Shown: positions 21,443 to 30,302 of the stretch, in pieces | Position numbering within the stretch: position 1 is the stretch's first letter | How the letters are laid out: each line of letters starts with the position of its first letter | Notes under the pieces: model-generated | The model's database searches: none | What the model saw: the letters and a program-made list of their open reading frames with translations, nothing else | Told to the model about the DNA's origin: nothing | Source: Fidelibacterota bacterium | GTDB taxonomy: Bacteria; Marinisomatota; Marinisomatia; Marinisomatales; UBA1611 | Reading direction: 5' to 3' | DNA: 47,881 nucleotides | Assembly: GCA_002722105.1 (NCBI GenBank) | Contig: PBKF01000030.1 | Span: forward strand, 5,262 to 53,142 | Made by a program: the position numbers and the translations under genes

Positions 21443-22861
21443 CTAAAAATCGTTCCGAATTTTAATTAGATAACTTCTTGCTCCTTCATAAGAATTTTCA
21501 ATTTTTCCATCTAATATAGCTTCCTCTATAGCCTCCTTAATTTCCCCAACTTTACGACCTTCTGTCAATCCACAAATAGTCATTATTTCATCACCGCGAA
21601 CTGGAGATTGAAATGCTTTCATCGCATCCCGCTCCGCTACATTATTCATCTTGGATTCGACTTTTTCAAAGTTTTTTAAATATTGTTTTACACGCTTGGA
21701 GTTTTTTGTTGTGATATCAGCTCTGCATAAGGTCATTAGATCATCTATATCTTCTCCTGCAGCAACCATTAGCCTCCTAACAGCCGAATCTGTAACAATA
21801 TCTTTTACTAAAGCTATAGGACGGAGATGTAAAAGTGTTAACTTTTTTAAATATTCCTTTAAATCGTTGGGAAGTTTCATTCTATGGGCTACTTTGTTCA
21901 GCATACGCTCACCAATCGCATCATGGCCGTGGAAAGTGTACCCCTTCTTATTATCAATCCTTCTGGTGCTTGGTTTCGCAATATCATGGACCAAGGCAGC
22001 AAACCTTAATTCCATTTTTTCAGAAAGTTCTGCGGCATTATCCACTACTTGAAGAGTGTGTGCAAAAATATCCTTATGATGCCACTCCGATGTTTGTTCC
22101 ATGCCATACATAATATGTATTTCCGGGAATACTTTTTCCATGATTCCTGTTTTTTGCAATATTACTAAACCTATGGAAGGTTTTTTTGTTTTTAAAATTT
22201 TGATGAATTCATCGCGTATCCGTTCCCAAGAAACAATTTCAATTCTACTAGAATTTTTCTTCATTGAGTTTCTACATTCATGTTCAATTTTGAATCTCAG
22301 TTTAGATGCAAAATAAGCAGCACGCATTATTCTAAGCGGATCTTCAGAAAATGTCTCATCTGAATTTAATGGCGTACGTAAAGTTTTTTGATTGATATCC
22401 GTAATCCCTCCATAGGGGTCATAAAAATCTCCAAATGTCTTAGGTCGTATATCCATAGCCATAGCATTAATTGTAAAATCTCGCCGGAATAAATCACCCT
22501 TTAAATCAGTATAAATTATCTTTGATGGTTTACGAGATTCTTCTTTGTACTCTTCGTATCTCGCAGTTGCCACTTCAATTTGGATTTTCTTAAATGGAAT
22601 TAAGGCTGTGCCAAATTTTTTAAATGGAATAACATTTTTAACATCCAAACTCTCAGCTAATTTTTTAGCAAATGAGATACCCTCTCCCACCGTCATAATA
22701 TCAATATCATTTAATGGTTTTTCCATGATTAGATCACGTACAAATCCACCTACGACATAGACTTCTGTACCATTCGTCTCACCAATTCGGCCCGCTAATT
22801 CCAAAACAAAGCGGACTTGGTTATATTTTTCATGATTTAATAAATCCTTTAGATTAGCCAT
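21443..22861 (-). CDS. cca: CCA tRNA nucleotidyltransferase / poly(A) polymerase family protein with HD domain
   Basis: Class II nucleotidyltransferase that adds CCA to tRNA 3' ends, or, in some lineages, poly(A) tails. The head domain has VYVVGGFVRDLI and NDIDIM (catalytic Asp pair), then RRDFTINAMAM and the neck EDPLRIMRAAYFASKL. An HD phosphohydrolase domain follows (HHKDIFAHTLQVVD and FAALVHDIAKP), as in bacterial CCA enzymes of about 470 residues. The 472-residue length agrees. The choice between CCA-adding and poly(A) activity cannot be made by eye; with no other copy in view I favour CCA addition. Transcribed away from the DUF4835 gene. Confidence 0.85.
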   Translation of the reverse strand: MANLKDLLNHEKYNQVRFVLELAGRIGETNGTEVYVVGGFVRDLIMEKPLNDIDIMTVGEGISFAKKLAESLDVKNVIPFKKFGTALIPFKKIQIEVATARYEEYKEESRKPSKIIYTDLKGDLFRRDFTINAMAMDIRPKTFGDFYDPYGGITDINQKTLRTPLNSDETFSEDPLRIMRAAYFASKLRFKIEHECRNSMKKNSSRIEIVSWERIRDEFIKILKTKKPSIGLVILQKTGIMEKVFPEIHIMYGMEQTSEWHHKDIFAHTLQVVDNAAELSEKMELRFAALVHDIAKPSTRRIDNKKGYTFHGHDAIGERMLNKVAHRMKLPNDLKEYLKKLTLLHLRPIALVKDIVTDSAVRRLMVAAGEDIDDLMTLCRADITTKNSKRVKQYLKNFEKVESKMNNVAERDAMKAFQSPVRGDEIMTICGLTEGRKVGEIKEAIEEAILDGKIENSYEGARSYLIKIRNDF

Positions 22862-22935
22862 ATGGCGAAATTACCAAGATTAATTTTTGAAATAAACATC
22901 TTGAATACAAAGATCACTCTCATCAATTTTGCCCC

Positions 22936-23778
22936 ATGGTAAAAAGAGTCACAATCATTTTTCTTTTTCTTACTGCTAATTTGGCTGCCCAATTTGGTTC
23001 CGTTGATATCAATTTTGACACACGTCTACTCCGTAGTAATGAGAAGCAGGAGATTGTTAATCTCCAAAGTGATATACAGCGTTTTTTCTTAACCACAAGT
23101 TGGGACGAATCATACAGTGATTTGGAAATTCATCTCCATATCCAATTGGTCTTTGAAGGTATTACAGCAAAAGGGAATGAAAAAATATTCAGTTGCCAAG
23201 CTTTATTTTCCAATGGTAGCGACCTTCGTTTTTTTGATAAAAGTGTGCAATTCATTTATAATTCAGGGTCCAGTCTTTACTTTGACCCAGTACTTTTTGA
23301 ACCTTTATCTGGATTTCTCGCTTATTATGCACATTTAGTATTAGGAGGAGAAATTGATACCTACGAATTCAATGGAGGAAATATTGCATATGAAGCAGCC
23401 CGGGATATTGCCCTTCGCGGATCAGCTTCATTATATAAGAAAGGGTGGGGCAATCGAATAACTTTAGTGGACGATATAAATCGAAACATAGGATTGCGTA
23501 AAGCTCGTCTTGCTTGGTACATTGCCATGGATTTATTTAAAGATGGTGAATTGGAAGGAACTATTACAGAAATAAATAATATGCTGGATGGCATTGAACA
23601 ATCATATAGGGATTTAGGTAGAGATCACCATACCCAGTATTTTTTAAAAGTTCAATCAGGTGCCATAGCCAAAGTTTTGGCTATGATGGGACGGAGAGAA
23701 TTATTAATGGATATGAAAGAATTAGACCCTGATCGACGGGACTTTTATCAGGAAGCCTTAGATTTGATTTCAAAATAA
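22936..23778 (+). CDS. DUF4835 (PorD-like) secreted protein
   Basis: Secreted or periplasmic protein of 280 residues with a Sec signal (MVKRVTIIFLFLTANLAAQ). I recognise the DUF4835 pattern: VNLQSDIQRFFLTTSW near the start, a strand pair with an FSCQALFSNGSD region, then the hallmark FEPLSGFLAYYAHLVLGGEIDTY and the GGNIAYEAARDI segment. DUF4835 is called PorD in Bacteroidota, where it is linked to the type IX secretion system. The C-terminal half is helical. It is the only plus-strand gene between 15.6 and 34.4 kb apart from the relic, and its last 31 bases overlap the end of the convergent glycosyltransferase gene. Recognition is by recall; the role in this organism is open. Confidence 0.7.
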   Translation: MVKRVTIIFLFLTANLAAQFGSVDINFDTRLLRSNEKQEIVNLQSDIQRFFLTTSWDESYSDLEIHLHIQLVFEGITAKGNEKIFSCQALFSNGSDLRFFDKSVQFIYNSGSSLYFDPVLFEPLSGFLAYYAHLVLGGEIDTYEFNGGNIAYEAARDIALRGSASLYKKGWGNRITLVDDINRNIGLRKARLAWYIAMDLFKDGELEGTITEINNMLDGIEQSYRDLGRDHHTQYFLKVQSGAIAKVLAMMGRRELLMDMKELDPDRRDFYQEALDLISK

Positions 23779-24797
23779 GTCTTTTTACCGCCTAAGTAAT
23801 GGACTAACACAATTGCAGTCTTTGCCATATTGGCCATAATTATTTTACTGCTGACTTTTCTTAATTTTCTATACCGAGCCCTTTTCTTTAAAATCGTAAT
23901 CGGATGTAAAAATATCCAGAGTAATGACCTAAGTATACCAGTCAGATGGTTCCAATTCATCTTCAAAAGGGCATACCCCAAGGCTACAAACTCAAGCATA
24001 AAACGAATGAATCCTATATAAAATATGATTGGAAAAGAATAATTCCCAAATAACATGAGTAGGGAATTGCGATGATTTAGATAATATTTCCGGTGAGTAT
24101 GCATTGGAAGAGAAACAGCATTTTTATGATATACAACGGATTGTGGTTCAACCCAGACTTCATAGCCCATAGCCTGAAACCGCCAACATAAATCAATTTC
24201 TTCCATATGGGAAAAAAAAGTTTCATCAAATTTTCCTGCTTCAAAAAATATATCTTTTCGGACCATCATAGCTGTTCCAGATGTCCAAAAACAGGATTCT
24301 GCAGTGTTATATTGACCTTGATCTTTTTCTTGTTCCAAAAAAATACGCCCTCGGGCAAATGGATAACAAAATATATCCATATGGCCACCTGCTCCTCCGG
24401 CATAATCAAAAATATTTTTTTGATAATAATTTAGGATTTTGGGTTGAATAGAAGCGATGAAGTCGTTCTTGTCCAGTTTATCTACCAAAGGAGGTAGCCA
24501 GTCAGAGTCTTGAGTAGTATCATTATTTAAAAATAATAGGTATTTTCCATTGGCTTTTTCAGCACCACGATTACATCCACCGGCATATCCATAATTTTGA
24601 TCATTTTCAATAAGGATGATATCAGGATGTTTGGTCTTAATCCATTCCTGACTGCCATCACTAGATGCATTGTCAATTATAATGATTTCAAATGATTCAT
24701 AATTGGATTGCTTTAAAGTCGATATACATTCAGACAGGACTTCAATTCCATTCCAGTGGGGAATAATAATGGAAACTGTTGGCTGTGATTTGGTCAT
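23748..24797 (-). CDS. Family 2 glycosyltransferase
   Basis: GT-A fold, rhamnosyl/N-acetylhexosaminyl-type glycosyltransferase of 349 residues. The N-terminal core has VSIIIPHWNG, IIIIDNASSDGS and the LLFLNNDT metal/nucleotide-binding DXD-like motif, followed by the acceptor loop with FWTSGTAMMVRKDIF and the GT2 MEEIDLCWRFQAMGYE motif (ED-type catalytic base). C-terminal hydrophobic segments (about 245-270 and 290-305) suggest membrane association. It probably adds a sugar to a lipid-linked or surface glycan. It follows the DUF2723 gene by 15 bases, so the two may act together. Confidence 0.92.
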   Translation of the reverse strand: MTKSQPTVSIIIPHWNGIEVLSECISTLKQSNYESFEIIIIDNASSDGSQEWIKTKHPDIILIENDQNYGYAGGCNRGAEKANGKYLLFLNNDTTQDSDWLPPLVDKLDKNDFIASIQPKILNYYQKNIFDYAGGAGGHMDIFCYPFARGRIFLEQEKDQGQYNTAESCFWTSGTAMMVRKDIFFEAGKFDETFFSHMEEIDLCWRFQAMGYEVWVEPQSVVYHKNAVSLPMHTHRKYYLNHRNSLLMLFGNYSFPIIFYIGFIRFMLEFVALGYALLKMNWNHLTGILRSLLWIFLHPITILKKRARYRKLRKVSSKIIMANMAKTAIVLVHYLGGKKTYFEIKSKAS

Positions 24798-24812
24798 GAT
24801 GACCTATTTAGA

Positions 24813-27761
24813 TTATTCAGCTGAACGTATTTCTTCCAGAATCTTTTTGGCATTTTTATCAGATGGGTTCCTATCCACCCAATCAGATAAAATTAACTCT
24901 GCATCCATCAAACGATCATTATTTCTATAAATATAAACCAAGGATGAAACTAACTCCGGAAAACTGCTCTGCCATTGGGCCCATTTATTTTTTGTTACAG
25001 ATTTTTTTCCAAATCCTCTTGTTTTCACCATACCTTCCAACTGGAAAAATTCTAGACGCATTTCTTCCAAAATATCTAAGGCTCTTTCAGTATCATTCAA
25101 TTCTCTAAAATATATATTCGCATATTCCACCCGGTTAGACGGTTTACCTTTTTTACGATCTACCAATTGATCCATGATATCTCTCATGGATTTCTTCTCA
25201 TCCAAATCACCATAGAGTCTTGCCACCTGATAATGCAGGTCTTCTGACTGAATTGGAATGGTCTCAACTGGAATGTTTTGTTCCATTTTATCTAAAGTTT
25301 GAATGATTTTATTTCTCAATTCAGCCAATTTTAATTCATCTTTATTTTTGTCACGGCGTTCTTCCCGCTGATAATCCATATAATAATCCACTGCTAACTG
25401 CATATACGCACTACGATAATTTTGAAGCAAACGTTGAGTTTGTTTATTAAAATAAACTTTATCATTACCAAGGTTTCTAAACATGTAACCCGGCTGATAA
25501 TCTCGAGACCAATTTAAATAATCAGAACTTTTAGGCTGATAAAAATTAGCAGGTTCAAATTCTGTTGACCAGACTTTGGTTCCCACATCTGTCAATAGAT
25601 TATCATACATACGTTCTGAGTCTATCGGGTCTGTCTTATGGCTTTTCAATTGAAAAGTCAGGCCCTGCATATCAAGGTAATTATCTAGTCCAATCCTATT
25701 TTTCTGAGAGACAGTTACCGCAAAATAAATAGGTACTCGCCAACCGGCATCACTGATGATACGCATGATCATCATGTCCTGAACACGAAGAGCTTGATTA
25801 CCATAGGTCGGTTTCATTTCCCATTCGATAAATCCATTATCATTTTCAGGGTCATTATATACAGGTACTTTCACATTTTGCTTTTCCCATCGTGTCAGAC
25901 TGGATGTTAATTGATCAATTTGTCTATCAGATAAATTAATAAATCTGGTTTCTTTAGGACGCCAGTCTCTCTGCTGTTTGATATACCAAGGTGTATTTAA
26001 AAGACTCAAATTCACCACGGCTACATCCGTTCTAACTTTTTCCACTTCCTGCAAATACCAAAGGGGAAAAGTATCATTGTCTCCATTTGTAAAAATTACC
26101 GCATTAGGTTTACAAGATTGTAGAATATTGTAACTGTAATCCCACGCTACATAATTACCGGAGCGATCGTGCGTATGATAATTTGCTTTTGCCATAACTA
26201 CTGGTATGAAAATAATTTGAAGTATGAGAGCCATTACTACCAACCTCCGACTTACTTCCTTATCATTGAACCATTGAATAATTTTTTCACTGATGGCAGA
26301 TGCACCGATTCCTACCCAAATGGCAAAAGCAAAAAAACTCCCTACATATGAATAATCCCGTTCTCTTGGCTGGGGATCATCTTGATTTAAATACAATATA
26401 ATGGCATAGCCAGTCATAATAAAAAGAGCCAAAACAGAAAAAGCCATCCGATCGTCCCGATAGGCATGATAAAACATGCCTATAAGCCCAAGAAAAAATG
26501 CCAATGGTAAGCCAAACTGAGTCCAATCAACACCATCTTCCCTATTATTAGCACCCATAGCAGTTACATATAGGTCTTTCGACGAACCTCTTCCAGCAAA
26601 CTGCCATAAAAAGTAACGGTTATACATTTTTCTAATTTGATAATCCCAAAAGAAGTCCCATTGCTTACCAGTTTGGTATTTTTTATATTTATTTTGCTGA
26701 GCAGATGTAAAAGTTCGCCCCGGACCTTCAGGATATCCTGAAACCTCATGCAATGGCGGGATACCATTAAATCGTCTTGGGAGCATACCGACATCACCAT
26801 ATTGTTCACGTTCAAGATAAGAGATAAATGCTTCTACAGTTTCGGGATCATTTTCATCAATTCCTGGATCTTGATTAGAGCGAATAAAAATCATAGCATA
26901 AGTAGAATATCCAATAAGAACTAATACCGCAGAAGTCATTGCAACAGAAGTTAAACGTTTTTGATTTACAATCGCCCAAATCATCCCACTAAAAACCACT
27001 ATAATAAGCCCAGCAGTTGCGCCAACACCAATAGAGGCGGCAATCTTTGGCAAACCTTTGATAATGATATTATGAATAATATAGAAAACAATACCTGTAA
27101 TAAAAACAGTGATACCAAACGACTTTATTTCAAATTTATATTTTCTGAAATAAATAATAAGAGCTACGAATGGTAACGTAAGAAGATTCAATAAGTGAAG
27201 CCCTGTTGCTAAACCAATCATATAGGCAATAATTAATATGTACCGTTCGTGGCCAGGATCATCAGCTTTTTCGCTCCAATGTAGAATTAGCCAAACTACA
27301 ATCGCTGTAAAAAAGGTACTGAATGCATAAACTTCTGCTTCCACTGCATTAAACCAATGGCTATCAGTAAAAGCAAAAACCAAAGACCCTAAAATAGCAC
27401 CACCAAATGCAACCAGTGCATCATCAGCTGTTTCTAACTTGCCTCGCCAATGCGCAACAACCTTAACAATGATTAAATATAAAAACATTACAGCAAATGC
27501 ACTAGACAGGGGAGATAATAGATTTACTCTGAAAGCTATGTCCTCATTAAGAGGAATCATGGATGCTATTCGACCAAGTAATAGGAAAAATGGACTCCCC
27601 GGTGGATGAGGTACGCCAAGAGTATGGGAAACTGCGATAAATTCGCCACAATCCCAATATGAGACTGTAGGAGCCATGGTATCAAAATACACAATAAAAG
27701 AAATAAGAAATATGGCAACTGCCAGTATTCTGTTGAGCCTGATATAATTTGTGCCTATCAC
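24813..27761 (-). CDS. DUF2723 integral membrane protein, putative glycosyltransferase of GT-C type
   Basis: Large polytopic membrane protein of 982 residues. The DUF2723 core begins with the helix AVAIFLISFIVYFDTMAPTV and the conserved SYWDCGEF motif (34-41) in the first periplasmic loop, where GT-C enzymes carry catalytic acidic residues, then GVPHPPGSP. About ten helices follow (to about residue 560), then a soluble part with FTNGDNDTFPLWYLQEVE. The C-terminal third (about 770-980) is charged, helical and TPR-like (LYGDLDEKKSMRDIM, DRNPSDKNAKKILEE). The eukaryotic relative TMEM260 O-mannosylates Ig-like IPT domains, which makes a protein-glycosylation role likely but not shown. It is followed by the GT2 gene. 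Confidence 0.88.
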   Translation of the reverse strand: MIGTNYIRLNRILAVAIFLISFIVYFDTMAPTVSYWDCGEFIAVSHTLGVPHPPGSPFFLLLGRIASMIPLNEDIAFRVNLLSPLSSAFAVMFLYLIIVKVVAHWRGKLETADDALVAFGGAILGSLVFAFTDSHWFNAVEAEVYAFSTFFTAIVVWLILHWSEKADDPGHERYILIIAYMIGLATGLHLLNLLTLPFVALIIYFRKYKFEIKSFGITVFITGIVFYIIHNIIIKGLPKIAASIGVGATAGLIIVVFSGMIWAIVNQKRLTSVAMTSAVLVLIGYSTYAMIFIRSNQDPGIDENDPETVEAFISYLEREQYGDVGMLPRRFNGIPPLHEVSGYPEGPGRTFTSAQQNKYKKYQTGKQWDFFWDYQIRKMYNRYFLWQFAGRGSSKDLYVTAMGANNREDGVDWTQFGLPLAFFLGLIGMFYHAYRDDRMAFSVLALFIMTGYAIILYLNQDDPQPRERDYSYVGSFFAFAIWVGIGASAISEKIIQWFNDKEVSRRLVVMALILQIIFIPVVMAKANYHTHDRSGNYVAWDYSYNILQSCKPNAVIFTNGDNDTFPLWYLQEVEKVRTDVAVVNLSLLNTPWYIKQQRDWRPKETRFINLSDRQIDQLTSSLTRWEKQNVKVPVYNDPENDNGFIEWEMKPTYGNQALRVQDMMIMRIISDAGWRVPIYFAVTVSQKNRIGLDNYLDMQGLTFQLKSHKTDPIDSERMYDNLLTDVGTKVWSTEFEPANFYQPKSSDYLNWSRDYQPGYMFRNLGNDKVYFNKQTQRLLQNYRSAYMQLAVDYYMDYQREERRDKNKDELKLAELRNKIIQTLDKMEQNIPVETIPIQSEDLHYQVARLYGDLDEKKSMRDIMDQLVDRKKGKPSNRVEYANIYFRELNDTERALDILEEMRLEFFQLEGMVKTRGFGKKSVTKNKWAQWQSSFPELVSSLVYIYRNNDRLMDAELILSDWVDRNPSDKNAKKILEEIRSAE

Positions 27762-27764
27762 GGG

Positions 27765-28127
27765 TTATTCTTCTCCAGTTTTATCATAGGATAAATTCTC
27801 ATTTGTTTGCGAAATTAGATCATTATTATCATCATTTTTCTGAACAATATTATTTCCCATCTTATCCTTTTCATCCATAAAAGACATTTTGAGTTCACTA
27901 ACCGTGTTAATGAGTAGTTGTTCCTCATATTCAGATAGATTACCTTTCATCTTTACCTCTATCATATCTAATAAATCAATATAGAAAGATGCTTGGTTAA
28001 TATTCTTTTCAACTTTTTTTGTCATAGGATTCTTCATTTTACCTAAAGCAATCCAAGCACTAGACTGAAAAGTCCCCACCAGGTACATAAATAATTTTTG
28101 ATTTTTATTTTCTGTTGTTTGAGACAT
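27765..28127 (-). CDS. DUF1844 protein
   Basis: Small soluble protein of 120 residues. The conserved DUF1844 core is present: FMYLVGTFQSSAWIALGK, then NPMTKK, the helix ASFYIDLLDMIEVKMKGNL and a final EEQLLINTVSELKMSFMDE. The C-terminal 30 residues (Asn/Asp/Glu-rich) are low complexity. The function of the family is unknown. It sits between recG and the DUF2723 gene on the same strand, with a 3-base gap to the latter, so it is probably in the same transcript. Confidence 0.85.
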   Translation of the reverse strand: MSQTTENKNQKLFMYLVGTFQSSAWIALGKMKNPMTKKVEKNINQASFYIDLLDMIEVKMKGNLSEYEEQLLINTVSELKMSFMDEKDKMGNNIVQKNDDNNDLISQTNENLSYDKTGEE

Positions 28128-28169
28128 GATACTTACTAAAAAATTTAATAATGCTACTTGTAAAGCCGG

Positions 28170-28182
28170 GGAATTTAATTCC
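28170..28182. repeat. Short palindrome GGAATTTAATTCC between recG and the DUF1844 gene
   Basis: A perfect 13-base inverted repeat with a one-base centre lies in the 83-base gap between the recG stop and the DUF1844 start. No T-run follows closely, so it is not a typical intrinsic terminator. It could be a small operator or chance in AT-rich sequence. Confidence 0.2.
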
Positions 28183-28210
28183 TAGAATATATAGACCAAA
28201 TGAGGAATAG

Positions 28211-30283
28211 TTAAGATAATTTTATATCGTTAATGCGGTCAGCATAGACATGTAAAAATATTTTACGTAGCTCTTGATGATTATCATCATTCAATTTTGG
28301 ATCATTATGAACGATCTCAAATGCTGCTTCTCTGGCATCCTTGATAATATCAAAATCCAATACCATATTTGCAATTTTATACTTTAAAAACCCTGATTGT
28401 TTCAATCCAAAAAATTCTCCCGGGCCCCGCAATTTTAGGTCTTTATCAGCTATCACAAACCCATCATTTGTTTCTTCCATTATATTTAATCGAACTCGAG
28501 ATGTATCTGTCAAACTGTGCTTTACGAGGATGCAATAACTATTTTCTGCACCACGGCCAACTCTACCTCTGAGTTGGTGTAATTGTGTCAATCCAAATCG
28601 TTCAGCATGTTCTACCAACATAATGGTTGCATTGGGTATGTTTACACCAACTTCAACTACTGTAGTTGATACAAGAATATTTAAATGATTCTTGGCAAAT
28701 TTGCTCATTATATTTTCTTTGTCTTCTGCTTTCATTTTTCCATGTATTAATCCCACATTAAGATTGGGAAAGATAATCTCATTTAGTTTTTGGTGAGCTT
28801 CAACTGCTGCTGCTAAATCTGATTTTTCAGATTCTTCAACCAATGGATAAATAATCATACACTGTTTTCCGGACTTTACTTCATCTCGTATAAATTGATA
28901 TACTTTTTGAATTCTAGCTGGTTCTATAACTTTCGTGACTATGGGAATTCGATTTGCTGGCATTTCATCTATTATTGACAAATCCATATCACCATGATAG
29001 GTTATGGATAGTGTTCTGGGTATTGGCGTTGCGGTCATTGCTAGGAAATGGGGACTGAATCCCTTCTTAATCAGGTTAGCTCTTTGATTCACACCAAAAC
29101 GGTGCTGTTCATCAACAATAACTAAACCAAGGTTTTTAAAATTTACATCATCTTGAATCAATGCATGGGTTCCAATTACCACAGAAATCTTTCCAGATGC
29201 TAATGATTCTATGATAGGTTCCCTTTCAGATTTTTTCATATTACCCACTAAGAGTGCGCAGGTAATTTTCGCCTTATTCAATTCTTTATTGAATGAATTG
29301 AAATGCTGATTCGCTAATATTTCTGTGGGCACCATTACAGCAACCTGAACACCATTACCAACAGCCAATGCTGAAACCAATATTGAAACAATTGTTTTTC
29401 CTGAACCCACATCACCTTGTAATAAACGATTCATTGAGACTGTCTTTTTCAGGTCAAAATGAATTTCTTTGATTACTTTTTTCTGAGAGTTTGTCAATTC
29501 AAAATTCAATGATTCTGAAATTATTTTAAAATATGGACCAATGTCATTTAATGGAATCGTACCAGCGTATTGTAAATTCTTTTTCCGGAGCGCCATGAGA
29601 AGTTGTAAAAAAAAGTGCTCGTCAAATTTTAACCTTCTAATTGCATGATCCAAATTGCTAATTCTATCCGAGAAATGAATATCATTAAGTGCTTTACGAA
29701 GATCAATTAAATTGTATTTTTCTAAAATAGATGAAGGAAAAATTTCTGGGATGGGAATGTTGGTTGATAAGACATCTTGCACTAAACCCCTTAAAATACG
29801 TTGGTCTAAACCAACTTCCTTTAATTCTTTTGTTAGAGGATAAAGTGGTATCACCTTACCAGTACTTGCAGGGTCATCATCTTTATCTAATTTATCGAAT
29901 TCTGGATGTGTGATTGTAAATCCATTGTAAAAGTCCACCTTCCCATGAATTGCTATTTTATCTCCAATTTGAAATAGATTTTTTATATATCGAATTCCAT
30001 TAAACCATGTCAAAGTCAATAAACCAGTTCCATCAGTAACAATAGCTTGAAAAATTTTACCTCTGCGAGTTGATTTTTCCCCAAATGTCTCCACCTTGCC
30101 AATTAAGGTTACTATATCTCCCTTGGTGAAATTTCGAATAGGTGATATTGTAGTACGATCTAAATAGCGTCTAGGAAAATAATAAAGTAATTCGTGAACA
30201 TTGGATACGCCATGATCAATTAATGCTTTCTCTCGCCTTGGTCCAATGCCTTTGATTTGCGAGATTGGCGTTGAAAGTTTCAA
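28211..30283 (-). CDS. recG: ATP-dependent DNA helicase RecG
   Basis: Superfamily 2 helicase that remodels stalled forks and branched DNA. The wedge/OB domain starts with STPISQIKGIGPRREKAL and YYFPRRYLDRTTI. Motor motifs are Walker A GDVGSGKT (near residue 290), DEQH, MTATPIPRTL, STTVVEVGVNIPNA and the late QLRGRVGRG. I choose the TTG at 30283: it yields about ten residues before IKGIG as in known RecG, and a GGGGA lies at suitable spacing just upstream. The frame also runs back to a GTG at 30355, but that extension overlaps the upstream gene by 53 bases. The choice of start is moderately secure; the function is firm. Confidence 0.95.
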   Translation of the reverse strand: MKLSTPISQIKGIGPRREKALIDHGVSNVHELLYYFPRRYLDRTTISPIRNFTKGDIVTLIGKVETFGEKSTRRGKIFQAIVTDGTGLLTLTWFNGIRYIKNLFQIGDKIAIHGKVDFYNGFTITHPEFDKLDKDDDPASTGKVIPLYPLTKELKEVGLDQRILRGLVQDVLSTNIPIPEIFPSSILEKYNLIDLRKALNDIHFSDRISNLDHAIRRLKFDEHFFLQLLMALRKKNLQYAGTIPLNDIGPYFKIISESLNFELTNSQKKVIKEIHFDLKKTVSMNRLLQGDVGSGKTIVSILVSALAVGNGVQVAVMVPTEILANQHFNSFNKELNKAKITCALLVGNMKKSEREPIIESLASGKISVVIGTHALIQDDVNFKNLGLVIVDEQHRFGVNQRANLIKKGFSPHFLAMTATPIPRTLSITYHGDMDLSIIDEMPANRIPIVTKVIEPARIQKVYQFIRDEVKSGKQCMIIYPLVEESEKSDLAAAVEAHQKLNEIIFPNLNVGLIHGKMKAEDKENIMSKFAKNHLNILVSTTVVEVGVNIPNATIMLVEHAERFGLTQLHQLRGRVGRGAENSYCILVKHSLTDTSRVRLNIMEETNDGFVIADKDLKLRGPGEFFGLKQSGFLKYKIANMVLDFDIIKDAREAAFEIVHNDPKLNDDNHQELRKIFLHVYADRINDIKLS

Positions 30284-30302
30284 ATTAGTTCCCCGATTGG
30301 GG

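Noticed and set aside
21651..22052. 133-codon plus-strand frame within cca
   Set aside because: It is antisense to well-conserved NT/HD domain coding sequence and shows no family features.
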